Positions 55,169-63,824 of a stretch of DNA of 64,000 nucleotides are shown in pieces. Position numbers and translations under genes: made by a program. How positions within the stretch are numbered: the first letter of the stretch is position 1; every line of letters starts with the position of its first letter. Source of the DNA: Paraburkholderia sp. PGU19 (GTDB taxonomy: Bacteria; Pseudomonadota; Gammaproteobacteria; Burkholderiales; Burkholderiaceae). The notes beneath the pieces are model-generated. The model was not told where the DNA came from and made no database searches. It worked only from the letters and a program-made list of their open reading frames with translations. The stretch covers positions 124,001 to 188,000 of the forward strand of contig NZ_AP023182.1 of assembly GCF_013426915.1 (NCBI RefSeq), in the 5' to 3' direction.

Positions 55169-55390
55169 TCACCTCAACGCGAGGTATAGCAGCATTACGA
55201 GGGTGAGCAAGAGCAAGTACGTGTCCGTCGACGCTTCCCTTTGAAGGGGTACTGTGCATATCACCCTCGCTACACAAACGACCATTGCCAGCAGAGCCAG
55301 AAAGAATAGCGGGAGAAGCCACAGCGGAAATGGAAACTCCGCCTTCCATTTGCGGAGAGTGACTACGAAGAAGAAAAGACCCCGAAGCAA
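55169..55390 (-). CDS. small membrane protein, 73 aa
   Basis: Two hydrophobic helices, FPLWLLPLFFLALLAMVVCV and DTYLLLLTLVMLLYLALR, flanked by basic residues. Start codon uncertain (TTG at 55388-55390 is the first in frame and has no clear ribosome site). The pattern is typical of small inner-membrane proteins; no family known. Confidence 0.5.
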   Translation of the reverse strand: MLRGLFFFVVTLRKWKAEFPFPLWLLPLFFLALLAMVVCVARVICTVPLQREASTDTYLLLLTLVMLLYLALR

Positions 55391-55477
55391 CCCACGGGTT
55401 GCAATCAGTTGTTTTGCGGCTACGCAGTCTTGCCGAGCCCTTAAGCAAGCAACTTGCTCAGAGCACCGTCTATGACT

Positions 55478-55942
55478 TCACCGCTCTGTCGTCAAGGCTT
55501 CGCCCTCGTCCGACCCTGTCTGTGTCTTCTCCACACGTTCAATCTGCACGCGCATCGACCGCGCGTCTGGCAAACTCAAGACTTGCGCCGCAGCGTAAGA
55601 GAGATCGATAATCCGGCCTCTGACGTATGGTCCGCGATCGTTGATGCGAACGACAACCGACTTCCCGGTAGCCAACGATCTAACGCGCACATAGCTGCCG
55701 AGCGGTAATGTTCGATGGGCGGCAGTCAAGGCGCCGCCATCGTAGCGTTCTCCGTTTGCGGTCAGATGCCCCTGGAACGTTGCCGAATACCATGACGCCT
55801 CGCCGGATTGCAACATTTCGTGCTCGTGCCGAGGGTGACAGGGATCAGCTCTGCACGCTGCATGCTTGGACGGAATCTCTCCGCAAGCAGTGAACAAAGC
55901 ACAGATTCCCAAGACTCCCAAATAGCGAAGTAATAGCACCAT
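55478..55942 (-). CDS. RlpA-like lipoprotein with double-psi barrel
   Basis: ATG 55940-55942. LRYLGVLGICALFTAC is a lipoprotein signal (lipobox FTAC). The rest is a double-psi beta-barrel: GEASWYSATFQGHLTANGER, LTAAHRTLPLGSYVRVRSLA, KSVVVRINDRGPYVRGRIID with the conserved Asp in IND, and LSYAAAQVLSL. No SPOR domain, 154 residues, so it is the short RlpA type. RlpA cleaves denuded glycan strands in some species; here activity is inferred from the barrel only. Confidence 0.82.
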   Translation of the reverse strand: MVLLLRYLGVLGICALFTACGEIPSKHAACRADPCHPRHEHEMLQSGEASWYSATFQGHLTANGERYDGGALTAAHRTLPLGSYVRVRSLATGKSVVVRINDRGPYVRGRIIDLSYAAAQVLSLPDARSMRVQIERVEKTQTGSDEGEALTTER

Positions 55943-56123
55943 AACCCACCCAACAGTTATTGAGACGTGGTTCTAACGGTCTCCAAATGTTCGCGCTGGT
56001 GGCGTGCCCGGGTTACGTAACACCTAGACAATATTCTAGGTGACAACGTCCGACTATAAGTCAACGGCCGCTACAGCTGAACTCGCTTCCGCTTTGGCGA
56101 CCGCACGTGCCATCACTCGCCTG

Positions 56124-56719
56124 TTAGTGATCAGCATGAAGGTCATGGACGTAAAGCGTGTCTGCTTCGATCACCCTTGCGTGAATATCGTGTGCTTCGA
56201 TATCGCCCGCCTGCACCGCCGGTGCATGGATATCTTCGCCGTGCGGCCCCCGGGCTCCCCTTCCACCCTGTAGACAACCCTGGCATGCACGCTTTCGGCA
56301 TGCACATCATGCGCCCGGATCACGCTGGCTCGCACGACATCGCTATGGATATCATGCGCGTAAAGCACCTGGGACCGGAGATGTTCGCGGCGATAGCGCG
56401 GAACATACACGTTCTCGTACCACGTTTGCTGCACGAAGTAGACCGGTTGGCTACACGCACCGTACCTGCGGCAATACTCGCGCCAGTTCTTAGCCTGATA
56501 GGCGGGGACGTAGACATAGAGCGGTTCAGGGATGACACCCGCCGGCACCGGCTCGATCACGACCGGCTGAGCGTACATGAGCTGTGGATGCGGCGCATCA
56601 CCGAGATTGATGCGCCCATAGAAACCGGGCTGTCCAACGCTAACAGATACGCCGACGTTTGCCGCAAGCACTGGTGCGGCAAGCGCCGCCGTTACGGCCG
56701 CCAGAAGAAGACGTTTCAT
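56124..56719 (-). pseudogene. secreted protein with five-residue-repeat tail, frameshifted
   Basis: ATG 56717-56719, signal MKRLLLAAVTAALAAPVLA. Residues 20-115 belong to a periplasmic family with GVSVSVGQPGFYGRINLGDA, VYVPAYQAKNWREYCRRYGA and CSQPVYFVQQTWYENVYVPR. From about 118 a period-5 [IV]-x-A-x-x repeat begins (VRASV IRAHD VHAES VHARV). The first frame ends at 56171, but one extra G in the five-G run near 56250 restores GEDIHAPAVQAGDIEAHDIH and ARVIEADTLYVHDLHADH to TAA 56124-56126, six to seven more repeats. So the tail is likely about 13 repeats cut by a homopolymer slip, or an assembly error. Confidence 0.6.
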
Positions 56720-57498
56720 GCTTTATGTTCCTGGGATTGTTCGCCCTTGGGCGCGGCAACGGCGCACTGTGCGCGGTGCGTGATGTTAGCGAGCCGGAAT
56801 CGATGCGGTTGTGAGCGAGTGTAAGCGATCGTTTCAGCTTGCCTGATCGCCAGCATGGGCCGCTCCTTTAGAACGAGGCTCAGTCAAGACGATCTGAGGC
56901 AGACGATTACGCTCTGGCCGACGACGCACGAACGACGACCTTGGGCGTAGGGGTCCGCAGCAGAGAGGCAGTAAGCCGGCGTCTTGGCGATACTGGCTGT
57001 CACGGCCAAACCGCGTCTTCGATGAGCCCGTATGCACAGGCTTACCCACAGAATTTGTGGATAATTTTGGGACAGACAAGAACGATTGGTAAGCAAACGC
57101 TTTGCTATCCAGTGGCAGTTTTCTGGGGCGGAGCCGACGGCTGAACGTCCGCTCGATCGAAGCGCGGGTGTCGCTTCATGGCCGTGCACTGCCTCACGCA
57201 AATCGGCATGCGCAGCGCGAACCGTGCAAGCCGGGGATCGACGGTACGCGACCCGAATCAGCCTATCCGGCTGGCGCGAAGTCTATGGCCGGTTCCGGAA
57301 CCTGAACCGCCTTTCAACGCACTCTGGTTTCGCATGCTCCAGAATGATTGCACGAGGTGTAGACAGGACTATCGGCGAGCAAATCGGGACTCCACCTTGA
57401 TTAATTTCTACTGCCGTACGGAAGCGACGGTCGTTGAACTGGTGAGCAGTAGAACCGCCTGGTTTTCTTCACCCGCTTGTATATCAAAGAGTTACGCT
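56720..57498. other. long gene-poor region with DnaA-box-like sites
   Basis: No supported gene in about 780 bases; minus frame 56884-57201 and plus frames have no ribosome sites. Holds the inverted DnaA-box pair described separately (57042-57064). Confidence 0.35.
57042..57064. promoter_or_regulatory. inverted pair of DnaA-box-like sequences
   Basis: TTACCCACA (57042-57050) and TGTGGATAA (57056-57064, the exact reverse complement of the consensus TTATCCACA) face each other across five bases. Nearby TATGCACAG (57031-57039) is a weaker third match. This could be a titration or control site, or the relic of a replication origin; no rep gene is in the window. Confidence 0.55.
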
Positions 57499-57660
57499 TC
57501 ACGAATCATCCATATCGAGACTGTCGAGCAGCGCGATCGCTGCCGTAACATCCTGGCAATCCAGACCTTCGGTGAAAGCGCTGACAACCGGCCGGAGCAA
57601 GTCCCGCGCCTCCCGGCGCTTTCCGTTGGCTTTCCACAAGCCTGTACGGCAATAGACTGC
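57499..57660 (-). pseudogene. C-terminal remnant of a cyclase/ATPase-TPR protein
   Basis: The minus strand ending at TGA 57499-57501 reads GLWKANGKRREARDLLRPVV, SAFTEGLDCQDVTAAIALLD then SLDMDDS. The pattern (LW-x3-GKR-EA-LL-PV-x3-FTEG-D--D--A--LL) is the usual C-terminus of adenylate/guanylate cyclase proteins with AAA and TPR domains. The rest is missing. The complete gene at 60201-63824 has a different C-terminus, so this comes from a second member of the family. Confidence 0.65.
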
Positions 57661-57759
57661 GCAACTAATTATGTGACACAGTAAGACTTCTATGGGGCAT
57701 TGGAAGTCAAGCCCTTTGGCGGTCCCGTTTTCCGTCAGTGATCTCCCGTTGGCTGGCGC

Positions 57760-57832
57760 GGCAGGTTATCCACGGCCGGCCGGCGGGTCGCCCGTCACGA
57801 CCACGACGCTGGCCGGCGGTGGATAACCTGCC
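57760..57832. repeat. 22-bp inverted repeat with TTATCCAC arms
   Basis: Left arm 57760-57781 begins GGCAGGTTATCCAC; right arm 57811-57832 ends GTGGATAACCTGCC. The 22-bp arms differ at one position and enclose a 29-base GC-rich loop. It lies next to the IS110 element (57836 onward) and could mark an element end, an insertion target, or a separate replication-type site because each arm contains a TTATCCAC word. Confidence 0.6.
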
Positions 57833-57835
57833 TGA

Positions 57836-58092
57836 TCATATGATCTGTACTCCTCCGTATAAATCGAGCGTTTTACAGCAGCGAGGCCGGGGTGCCTGAA
57901 GTCCGGACATGACCGGACCAACTTCTATCCGTGCCGGCACCAGGCCGGGCACCACATACCGCATGCGCAAGGCGCTGGAACCACCCCAGTACGGACGCGC
58001 CCCATCTAAAACTACGGTTACCTCCGAAGGTAACCCGCTTACTGTCCGGGCGCGCTGAACCTTCAATGCTGTTGGCGTTCGACGTTGGCTGC
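57836..58092 (-). ncRNA. candidate IS110 bridge-RNA region (transposase 3' side)
   Basis: 257 noncoding bases lie between the transposase stop and the 22-bp inverted repeat. They contain three hairpins: GTCCGG (57901-57906)/CCGGAC (57913-57918); GTGCC (57931-57935)/GGCAC (57948-57952); and GGTTACCT (58016-58023)/AGGTAACC (58028-58035) around a CCGA tetraloop. IS110-family elements encode a structured bridge RNA in a terminal noncoding region, on the 3' side in IS1111-type members. The 5' side here is much shorter. Target- and donor-binding loops were not resolved. Confidence 0.45.
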
Positions 58093-59244
58093 TCAGGTCG
58101 CCAGCACCTTCCTGGCAGGTGACTTGAGGGTTGCCCCGAGGGGAATCTCGCCGAATTCCAGATAGCGCCACAGCGCGACAGCCAGACGTCTCGCAAGCGC
58201 CACGATGCCGATGCGTCGTACTCGCTTGCCGCCGCCTGCGAAGCGCTCGTTGAACCAGTGGCTCAGCTGGCTGGCGGGCTGGAAGCGCAGCCAGCTCCAG
58301 GCCAGTTCCACCACTAGCCATCGGGCTCGCTTGTTGCCGATCTTGCTGATGCCCTGCTCAACTTCACTCGTACCGCTGGCATAGGGCGTCGGGGCCAAGC
58401 CCAGGCAGCCGGCCACTTCGCGGCGGTTGTGAAACTGCCGCCAGCCGAACAGTTCCCTGACCAGGGTCCAGGCGCTGCCGATGCCGATACCCGATAGGCG
58501 CGCGAGCAGCGCGATGACGGGTTGCGCGCCGCTGCGAACCTCATGCTGCTGCTGTGACTCGAGCGTCCTGATCTGCCTGGCAGCGAGCGAGAGCCGCTCA
58601 CATTCGCGGTCGATTTCGGCGCGCAGGCCCGGCAGCAGTTGCGGGGCGTGCTGCGCCCACCAGTGTGTCCACGCGCGCCCACCGATGCGCTCGACCCTCA
58701 GATTGTGGAGTACCAGCAGCGAGCGGATCCGGTTGCTGTGGGCGGTGCGTTCCTGCCGCAGGCGATCGAGTTCCCGGTGTACCCGCCGGTCATCTTCCTG
58801 TTCGGGAGTAGGGATGCGCGCGACCGCCCATACCCGGCGTTCACCACCGTAGTAGCGCATCAGCATCGACAGCAGCTTGTCGCTGTCGAGACGGTCGGTC
58901 TTGGCGCGACGTCTGCGCCGGTTCACTTCGATACTGGCGGAATCGACCACCAGGTTCTTGATCTGATGTTCCTCAAGCCAGCGGTGCAGCCAGAAGCCAT
59001 CACGCCCGGCTTCATAACAGCTACGTACCGGAGCGTCGGTGGCCAGATGGCAGCGCACCTTGGCCCTCGCAATCGCCATGAAGACTGCGGCCGTATCGCC
59101 GGCGGCCACTGTGCAGCGGCTCGGCGCGCGCACCCCATCGCCCAGCGAGAGCTTCCAGTTCCTGTCACCCAGTTCGAAGGCGACATACAGCGATCCGGTG
59201 ATGGTTGTATCCTGCCCGTGAAGGGTCGTGCGAGGCGCATTCAT
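58093..59244 (-). mobile_element. IS110-family transposase, intact
   Basis: 383 residues from ATG 59242-59244. The RuvC-like DEDD domain runs from LYVAFELGDRNWKLSLGDG (first acidic residue) through VRSCYEAGRDGFWLHRWL to RAKTDRLDSDKLLSMLMRYY with the DxxD pair. The C-terminal transposase domain has LLARLSGIGIGSAWTLVREL, HNRREVAGCLGLAPTPYASG and QGISKIGNKRARWLVVELAW. The reading frame has no lesion, so the element may be active. It is unrelated in detail to the broken IS110 copy at 2020-3033. Confidence 0.92.
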
Positions 59245-59887
59245 TTGCGTACTCCTCTCGGAAAACGGGTATCGGAATCCTCGTTTTACTCCAGGAGGCT
59301 TACTTCCGCGGCCCTTCCATAGTATCTAAGAGGATGGCATATGGGCAAGGGGCACTTTTAGTGTTCAAACCCCGTGCGGCATGCGCGCGGGGAAACTGTC
59401 TTGAGGTGCGTTGAAGATCTCGATAGGATCGCGCATCGGCTGACAGTGAGACCCTTGATTCCGCTGGCAATGGGTGAAGACATCAGGGAAGGAATCCGTA
59501 GCCGCCTCACCGACATCGTTATCTGAATGTCGGCACAGGCAGCGCAAGCAACGTTGACCATCGAGAATCGAAATGGCCGATCTCGTGACGTGACTGGAAC
59601 CGACGCCGGGATAAAGGCCGCTTTCGAGGCGCACCGGTCATCGTCATATGCGCCTTCGTAACTGGTGATATGACCCAGGGCGTCGTCTGCCTTTCGGCAT
59701 TGCGTCCTCAACTGCTCGACCTCGTCCCCGCCTTGAACGAACGCCAATCATGGTTTAGGAGACACGCTGCCGCTTAAGCAGACTCGAACGCGTCGATCGG
59801 TGATTGCCGCCGCTGCCCGATAACGTTAGCGGCAATCCTGTCGTTGCAGACGCTCAGTCATAAGATGATGTATCCGTGCCCCGCCTC
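59245..59887. other. IS110 left flank and gene-poor region
   Basis: The first 90 bases are probably the 5' end of the IS110 element. Beyond, no gene is supported; minus frame 59358-59747 starts protein-like (MAFVQGGDEVEQLRTQCRKA, then DDALGHITSYEGAYD) and may be a fragment of a small gene. AATGGCCGATC near 59571 resembles half of the dispersed repeat. Confidence 0.35.
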
Positions 59888-60145
59888 CTAGTTAAACATT
59901 TCCGGCCGCAAGTCGCTTACCTCGATGATCACATCGGCCGGCAGATTAGCTCTACGTGCGGCGGCACGGATGGCGTCGGCGTTGGGCGCCTCATACAGGC
60001 AATAAGTTTTCTTCTTGTCCGCGCTGAGAAATGAAAAGAGCCACTCGACGCCTTCCTCGTCGTTGATTCTCTTCACAGATGCAGCGCTTTCGCCTGTGAC
60101 CTCAAGTTGCTCTGCAAAATTACGTTCAATCATAAAACGCGGCAT
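59888..60145 (-). CDS. DUF4242 (SCO4226-like) protein
   Basis: CAAGGAGAATCAC precedes ATG 60143-60145. MPRFMIERNFAEQLEVTGES, AASVKRINDEEGVEWLFSFL, KKTYCLYEAPNADAIRAAAR and NLPADVIIEVSDLRPEMF match the DUF4242 fold, a small ferredoxin-like domain that binds nickel in one characterised member. At 85 residues it is complete. It follows the large cyclase gene by 55 bases on the same strand, so the two may be co-transcribed. Confidence 0.82.
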   Translation of the reverse strand: MPRFMIERNFAEQLEVTGESAASVKRINDEEGVEWLFSFLSADKKKTYCLYEAPNADAIRAAARRANLPADVIIEVSDLRPEMFN

Positions 60146-60200
60146 GTGATTCTCCTTGAATAGCGACTGCACATTGCACGTCCAACTGTGCAAGCCTGTG

Positions 60201-63200
60201 CTAGCTTTTGAGCCCTGTTCCTGTCTGCGCGCCAGCGATGCGCTTGACGAGCGCGAACATCTTGAGTTTTTTTGCTGTGGCCACCGCCATCGAGAGCAGG
60301 TCTTGCGCGCGTGCTCTATCTCCGATGCCATTGCGTGCCGCCAGCATGAGCGCGTATTCGTGACGGCCATGCGCGAGCCAGGGCCACGCTCTCAAGCGCT
60401 CGTCCATGCGCAGCGCGTATTCGAAATGCCGTTCGGCGGCTGACCAGTCGCCAAGAGCATGAGCCAGCATGCCAAGAAACCGTGCCGCAGATCCGCAGCA
60501 GAGCGTAAAGACCGGAACCGTGACGACCTGATCCTGGAACGGCAGAAGAAGGGCATAGATGCGTCCGGCATGTTCGACGTCCCGCAGGCGGGCAGCAACC
60601 TCCGCCAGATAGGTCAGCGTGACAAGCCGCTTGCTGTCCACGGGGATGCTGGATTCCGATTCCGCAAGCCGAACGAGATTGTCGCGGGCTTGCGCCTCGA
60701 AGCCGAGATCACTGCAAATCAACATGAACCCTGGCCGCCACGTAGCGTCCTCGGAATGCTCGTCGACAAACCGCTTGAAGATCGGCGCGACCTCGGCGAG
60801 CCGGCCCTGTTCGCGACGTATCGCGAACATCTGCATGCCGTAGACACCTGTAGCGAGATTTGCGTCAGCATTCTGCGCCATATGCAACGAGTCACGCGTC
60901 TTGTGCTCTGCCTCGGAGAAGTCACCGACGAGTATGGCGCGCATCGCCTGCGCCCCCGTCACGCACCACTTGTCGAGGAAGTGCTGTCCGCTAGTGGCGA
61001 TCTGCCGATACCGTTCCAGCGCGCTCTCGAAGCGGTCCACCTCGCCGATCTCCAGGTAGCCAGCGAGACATCGCGCGCATGCGTGCCCGATAGTGTGCGC
61101 ATCGCCGAGATCTTCCGCCATCTGCCTCAACTCCAGCAACACGCTTTCACGCTCCTGAAACCTGTTCGCAGGTAACGGGAGCGCCCCGACATGCATCAAT
61201 TCGCACGCCAATGCATCGAACAGGCTCGGCAGATCGTTCAGGCGCCTGGCGAGGGCGACAGCCTCCTCGGCAAATTCACTACTTTGTTCGCGTGCACCCG
61301 TCATATGAACGGTGCGTATGAGGCGACTCAACAGGCGGCAACGCTCGACCGACTCTTCGGTTCCAATCAGGGTGAGCGCCTCCTTCAGCAATGAAAGTGA
61401 TTCGTCGCCGGAACCTTCGAGGAACGTCTCGGCGGTGTCGAACTCTAACGCAGCCTGTACGAGATACGACGTGAGCTTCCGTTCGCGGGCAATTCGGGCC
61501 GCCTCGCGGAAGGTCGCGATCGCCTCGCGTTGTGCCAGTCTGAGCTCTGCCCTGCCCCTCGTCAGCAGCAGACTCAGCAGGTGCCTGGCCCGATCCGACT
61601 CACTGCAGGAGCATCGGCTGATCAGTTCAAGTCCGCGTTGCACATGGGCGATAGCCTCGTCGCAGGCAGCGCCCGCAAGCGCCCGTTCCCCGGCACGCTG
61701 CCAATAGCCGATCGCGCGATCCGGCAGATCGGCCGCAGCGAAGTTCTGAGCGATCAATTCGGGTTGCCGCTCGACGATGTCCGGATAATGTTCTTCAAGA
61801 GCAGCAGCGATTAGCGCGTGGTAATGGCGGCGGCGTGCAAGCAGCAGGGATTGGTATGCAATCTCCTGGATCAATGCATGCCGGAACAAATAGGTGTCTC
61901 CTTCCGCGAGTTTCCCTGAAGCAGGAACAATGATTTCGGCAGCGATCAGACGGTCGAGCGATCCCTGCAGTTCGTCCTCTGACCTGGACGCGATCAGGCC
62001 AAGCAACTTCCTGCCAAATTCACGTCCCACTGTGGCTGCGACCTGCGCGGTTTCCTTGACGGCGGGCTCCAGTCGGTCGAGCCGCGACAGCAGCGAGCCC
62101 TGCAGCGTGTCCGGAATCACGATTACCTGCGGCGCGCTTTTCAACTCGTAGCCGACGCCGGCATCCTCCAACAGATCGCTTTGGAGAATGGCCTTTGTTA
62201 GTTCCTCGACGAAGAGCGGCACGCCGTCCGTCTTCGAGACGATCTGATCGCGCACGAGATCCGGAAGCTGCTTGCCACCCGTCAGCCGCTCGATCATCGC
62301 AACGCAATCGCGGCGCGATAGCCGATCGAGATTGAGTTGAACGAGATGAGGGTAAGTCCATCCCGGTTCGAACTCGGGTCGCGCAGTGATAAGTACCAGC
62401 AGCCGGGCGGACACCAGTTGTTCAACCACGAGCCGAACAAACTCGAGAGATGACGGGTCGATCCAGTGTGCATCCTCGACAACGACAAGTACCGGTTGAA
62501 CGCGCGTTGACGTTTCGAGCAAAGCCACCAGCAGGTCCAGCGTCCGTCGCTTGAAGGAAGGCGACGATGTGTCAATTGCCGGATGGCGCGCGCCTGTCGG
62601 AATCCCAAGCAGGATCGTAAGAACCAGAAGCGTCTCGTCGACTTCGCCGCCGAGTCTTGCGATTCCAGCCTCCAGCCGCTGCAGATTCGACGCATCAGAC
62701 GCGTCGGGGGCGACGTCAAAAGTGCGCTGTAGCCAGCGTTGTACCGGCCAAAAAGGGCTGTTTCGATAGTGCGCGGAACAGTGAAGCGAAACGATTGTAT
62801 GCGCGTCTTTACTCATGCTCTCGCAGAGCGCCCGCAGCAAGCGAGATTTGCCGATCCCCGGCTCGCCGGTCAACAGTACGCAACGCATTTCGCCATCGAC
62901 GCTCTGCTTCCAGCGCCGCCGGATCATGTCGAGTTCCGCAGCCCGGCCGATGAGTGGCGTCATCCCATGGATCGTCCTGATTTCGAAGCGGTCGATCGTA
63001 TCCGCTTGCGCCAGCACACGTTGGACCCGGACCGGACCCGTGACCCCTTTCAATTCGCGCCAGCCAAGATTTTCAAGCTCGAACGATCCTTCGATCAGGT
63101 GTTGGACGGTCGGTCCCACAACGATTGCGTCGGGGGGAGCTAGCGACTGCAGCCTTGCGGCGATGATTGGCGCTTCTCCGACGATCGCCCGGTGATCCAG

Positions 63201-63824
63201 CGAAGATCCAGCGCCAATCGCGCCGGCGACGACAAGTCCCGCTTCGATCCCGATCCGCGCCTGCAGGCGCACGCCGTACTGAGTTTCGATGAGTTCGTTG
63301 GCCTCGCGGAGCGCCGCTATGGCAGCGAGGGCGGCAAGTACTGCACGTATTGCATCGTCTTCGTGCGCATTCGGATAGCCGAAATACACGAGCAGGCCGT
63401 CGCCGATATAAAGCGCGATATGGCCTTCATGAGCCTCGATCGCGCGTGCGCAGGCTTGATGGTAGACCCCTAGCAGACGTCGCATGTCCTCTGGATCGAA
63501 TCGCTCCGCTAGCGCTGTCGAATCGATGAGGTCGATGAACATCACTGTGATTTGCCGCCTCTCGGCCTCGACGGCTTCTGATGCGGGCGGCGAAGGCAAG
63601 TCTCCACTTTGCTCCGCCCGCCGGAGCGAATGTGTGTGGGCATCGTTCAGCGCCGCAAGTCCTTTTGCAAGTCGCTTGCGATCGCCAAGCGTAAGGCCGA
63701 GTTCCTTCAGATCGCCCTCGGAAAGATCGCTGAGCACATCCCAGTCGATCCCTTGCGAGGTGAACTTTGCAGCGTACGCGCCGAGGCCAATCTGCGCTAA
63801 CCATATCGTCAGATCGTCGGTCAT
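60201..63824 (-). CDS. SAM-adenylate/guanylate cyclase-ATPase-TPR protein
   Basis: 1207 residues from ATG 63822-63824 (CCAGAGATCCACA upstream). Residues 1-62 form a SAM domain (WLAQIGLGAYAAKFTSQGID). Residues 88-270 are a class III nucleotide cyclase: VMFIDLIDSTALAERFD with metal Asp98 and ALYIGDGLLVYFGYPNAHED with metal Asp142. Residues 288-620 are an AAA/NTPase with Walker A LLTGEPGIGKSRLL and Walker B LVVVEDAHWIDPSS. The rest, to about 1207, is TPR-like helices. Such proteins are thought to sense ligands and make or gate cyclic nucleotides. No obvious partner except the DUF4242 gene downstream. Confidence 0.88.
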   Translation of the reverse strand: MTDDLTIWLAQIGLGAYAAKFTSQGIDWDVLSDLSEGDLKELGLTLGDRKRLAKGLAALNDAHTHSLRRAEQSGDLPSPPASEAVEAERRQITVMFIDLIDSTALAERFDPEDMRRLLGVYHQACARAIEAHEGHIALYIGDGLLVYFGYPNAHEDDAIRAVLAALAAIAALREANELIETQYGVRLQARIGIEAGLVVAGAIGAGSSLDHRAIVGEAPIIAARLQSLAPPDAIVVGPTVQHLIEGSFELENLGWRELKGVTGPVRVQRVLAQADTIDRFEIRTIHGMTPLIGRAAELDMIRRRWKQSVDGEMRCVLLTGEPGIGKSRLLRALCESMSKDAHTIVSLHCSAHYRNSPFWPVQRWLQRTFDVAPDASDASNLQRLEAGIARLGGEVDETLLVLTILLGIPTGARHPAIDTSSPSFKRRTLDLLVALLETSTRVQPVLVVVEDAHWIDPSSLEFVRLVVEQLVSARLLVLITARPEFEPGWTYPHLVQLNLDRLSRRDCVAMIERLTGGKQLPDLVRDQIVSKTDGVPLFVEELTKAILQSDLLEDAGVGYELKSAPQVIVIPDTLQGSLLSRLDRLEPAVKETAQVAATVGREFGRKLLGLIASRSEDELQGSLDRLIAAEIIVPASGKLAEGDTYLFRHALIQEIAYQSLLLARRRHYHALIAAALEEHYPDIVERQPELIAQNFAAADLPDRAIGYWQRAGERALAGAACDEAIAHVQRGLELISRCSCSESDRARHLLSLLLTRGRAELRLAQREAIATFREAARIARERKLTSYLVQAALEFDTAETFLEGSGDESLSLLKEALTLIGTEESVERCRLLSRLIRTVHMTGAREQSSEFAEEAVALARRLNDLPSLFDALACELMHVGALPLPANRFQERESVLLELRQMAEDLGDAHTIGHACARCLAGYLEIGEVDRFESALERYRQIATSGQHFLDKWCVTGAQAMRAILVGDFSEAEHKTRDSLHMAQNADANLATGVYGMQMFAIRREQGRLAEVAPIFKRFVDEHSEDATWRPGFMLICSDLGFEAQARDNLVRLAESESSIPVDSKRLVTLTYLAEVAARLRDVEHAGRIYALLLPFQDQVVTVPVFTLCCGSAARFLGMLAHALGDWSAAERHFEYALRMDERLRAWPWLAHGRHEYALMLAARNGIGDRARAQDLLSMAVATAKKLKMFALVKRIAGAQTGTGLKS

